A stretch of 64,000 nt of DNA, from positions 101,735-165,734 of the forward strand of contig DAOPJV010000006.1 in NCBI GenBank assembly GCA_035399845.1, in the 5' to 3' direction. Origin of the DNA: ECT2AJA-110-A sp035399845 (GTDB taxonomy: Bacteria; Planctomycetota; Phycisphaerae; UBA1845; UTPLA1). Below are positions 63,082-64,000 of the stretch, in pieces. A program made the position numbers and the translations under genes. The notes below the pieces were generated by a model. The model was not told where the DNA came from, made no database searches, and saw only the letters and a list, made by a program, of their open reading frames with translations. How positions within the stretch are numbered: position 1 is the stretch's first letter; every line of letters begins with the position of its first letter.

Positions 63082-63607
63082 TAAGTCAGGACAGTTACTA
63101 CTTTCTTGACACTCCTCCCCGCCGCGGCACACGATACCGTCCATGACACGCGAAGCCCGAGCCGTTGTCGTCGGTGTGGCGCATCACATCACGCAACATG
63201 GGAACAATCGGCAGGACGTCTTCTTCGTCGATGACGATCGCCGGTACTACCTTCACATGCTCAAGGCCAAGGCAGAGCGGTACGGTCTCGTCGTTCACGC
63301 CTATTGCCTGATGACCAACCACGTGCACATTGTCGCGACGCGTCCGGCTTGTTGTCGTTTGACGAGTGGCCGTAGCGGTCAAGACGCGAGCGATGGCGGA
63401 AGGATCTGCAATCCGCCGAAGACGAGGCGTGGATCGGCGCGCTCCGTAATTCGACATTCAAGGGCCACGCCTTGGGATCGGACGCCTTCATCAGTAAGAT
63501 CGAGACGATCGTCGGCCGCCGCCTGCGACCGGCGCCGATGGGCAGACCGAGGAAGAAGGCAAAGCGGAGCCCGAAGCGGCGGAGAAAGTAGTAACTGTCC
63601 TGACTTA
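63082..63607 (+). mobile_element. decayed RAYT/REP-type element with 25-bp inverted repeats
   Basis: A 526-bp unit bounded by perfect 25-bp inverted repeats at 63082-63106 and 63583-63607. The right arm contains GTAGTAACTGTCCTGACTT and overlaps the transposase stop codon. REP sequences mobilised by RAYTs characteristically start with GTAG and contain an imperfect palindrome, as this does (GTC-AG-GAC). Just left of the element GAGCTAAGTC is duplicated in tandem (63068-63087). Confidence 0.8.
63143..63591 (+). pseudogene. REP-associated tyrosine transposase (RAYT, Y1_Tnp), internally deleted and frameshifted
   Basis: The N-terminal part from ATG 63143 reads GVAHHITQHGNNRQDVFFVD and YCLMTNHVHIVATRP, the latter carrying the HUH metal-binding motif (HVH). 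At about 63340 the frame is lost. The family's C-terminus continues in the next frame as DEAWIGALRNSTFKGHALGS and GRRLRPAPMGRPRKK, ending at TAG 63589-63591, with a TAG also at 63373-63375. The middle ~100 residues, which hold the catalytic Tyr, are missing. The gene is therefore inactive; any movement would need a transposase in trans. Confidence 0.88.
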
Positions 63608-63645
63608 TCAATTGATGTACCAGAAATGCACCCGGTGCGCGAAGT

Positions 63646-63948
63646 TCACCTCGATCTCTCACAGCATTCCGCGACATCGTCAATCACTGACTTCACCCAC
63701 TCCCAGTAGTCGGCGTATTGGGCATCAATGTCATAACCTGCAGGCGTCCACCCATGTATCACACAAACGCCAACACAACTGGCATTCTTGACCGCAACAC
63801 ACGCGATATCGTCACAGTCTTGACGCCGTGCAAACGCGATTAGAGGAGAGAAATCCGAACTCGATGGCCAGCGCAAAGATACATCGAATATGTCCTCAGT
63901 TTGCAGGAAATACCATGGCTGCAATGCCGAAAACGCATCGAATCCCAC
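63646..63948 (-). CDS. second SUKH-like immunity-type protein
   Basis: A 100-residue product with a GTG start (in-frame TGA lies 14 codons upstream). The sequence FSALQPWYFLQTEDIFDVSL, then RWPS, FARRQDCDDIACVAV, VIHGWTPAGYDID and YADYWEWVKSVIDDVAE resembles small SUKH/SMI1-related proteins in which FARRQDxDDIAC and a C-terminal W-W-K helix are conserved. I recognise the pattern but cannot confirm the subfamily. It could be slightly truncated at its N-terminus. Confidence 0.72.
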   Translation of the reverse strand: MGFDAFSALQPWYFLQTEDIFDVSLRWPSSSDFSPLIAFARRQDCDDIACVAVKNASCVGVCVIHGWTPAGYDIDAQYADYWEWVKSVIDDVAECCERSR

Positions 63949-64000
63949 TAGGCTCCGTCTGAAAACCCATCAGGCCAGCGTTCTCAAGTAGCGTTGGATG

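Overview
The window is GC-rich, gene-dense DNA that most likely comes from a member of the Planctomycetota, probably close to the Phycisphaerae. This is inferred from gene content, not from a marker-gene tree. The supporting content is: a DUF1501 / pre-peptidase (PPC) / DUF1549-DUF1553 / cytochrome-c-WD40 operon; a planctomycete-type ECF sigma factor directly upstream of a Ser/Thr kinase with a TPR tail; PEP-CTERM and dockerin-like C-termini; and a very large secreted protein built of repeated GACC-type cysteine modules.

Layout. 1-8.3 kb (+): four overlapping or closely spaced genes for surface or periplasmic, haem-motif-containing proteins; the first is cut by the window edge. 8.3-15.4 kb: a glyoxylate-shunt block. 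A LysR regulator and aceK form one overlapping pair on the minus strand; aceB, aceA and an alanine-glyoxylate-type aminotransferase run divergently. 15.5-18.9 kb (-): a secreted M14 carboxypeptidase and a PEP-CTERM protein. 19.2-23.0 kb (+): ECF sigma factor and kinase-TPR. 23.0-31.0 kb (-): an alpha/beta hydrolase, then an RND heavy-metal efflux operon transcribed as Cys-rich small protein, outer-membrane factor, fusion protein, pump, lipoprotein. 31.2-42.7 kb (-): two paralogous two-gene cassettes (anchored pseudopilin-like protein plus zinc-ribbon membrane protein) on either side of a ~1,420-residue Cys-module protein, with a degenerate G/T-rich repeat tract and a clear terminator between. 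42.9-47.0 kb: an effector-binding-domain protein, sucC, citrate synthase and an L,D-transpeptidase. 47.1-58.8 kb: a surface-glycan locus with a sulfotransferase, three glycosyltransferases, a sulfatase-fold enzyme with a threonine nucleophile, a hexapeptide-acyltransferase/KpsC-like fusion and a TMTC-like membrane TPR protein. 59.1-61.6 kb: rpsD and a DEAD-box helicase. 61.8-64.0 kb: an accessory island with a SUKH/SMI1 immunity-like gene bracketed by two 105-bp near-identical repeats, a small immunity-like gene overlapping the tail of a broken upstream gene, a decayed RAYT transposase between perfect 25-bp inverted repeats, and a second immunity-like gene.

How the genes fit together. Malate synthase, isocitrate lyase, isocitrate dehydrogenase kinase/phosphatase, citrate synthase and succinyl-CoA ligase beta give a TCA/glyoxylate core, and the aminotransferase can convert glyoxylate to glycine. 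The metal-efflux operon, secreted proteins and glycan genes describe an envelope that invests in export and surface decoration. The least explained parts are the duplicated cassette around the Cys-module protein (31-43 kb) and the immunity/toxin-remnant island at the right end. No rRNA, tRNA or CRISPR array was recognised.
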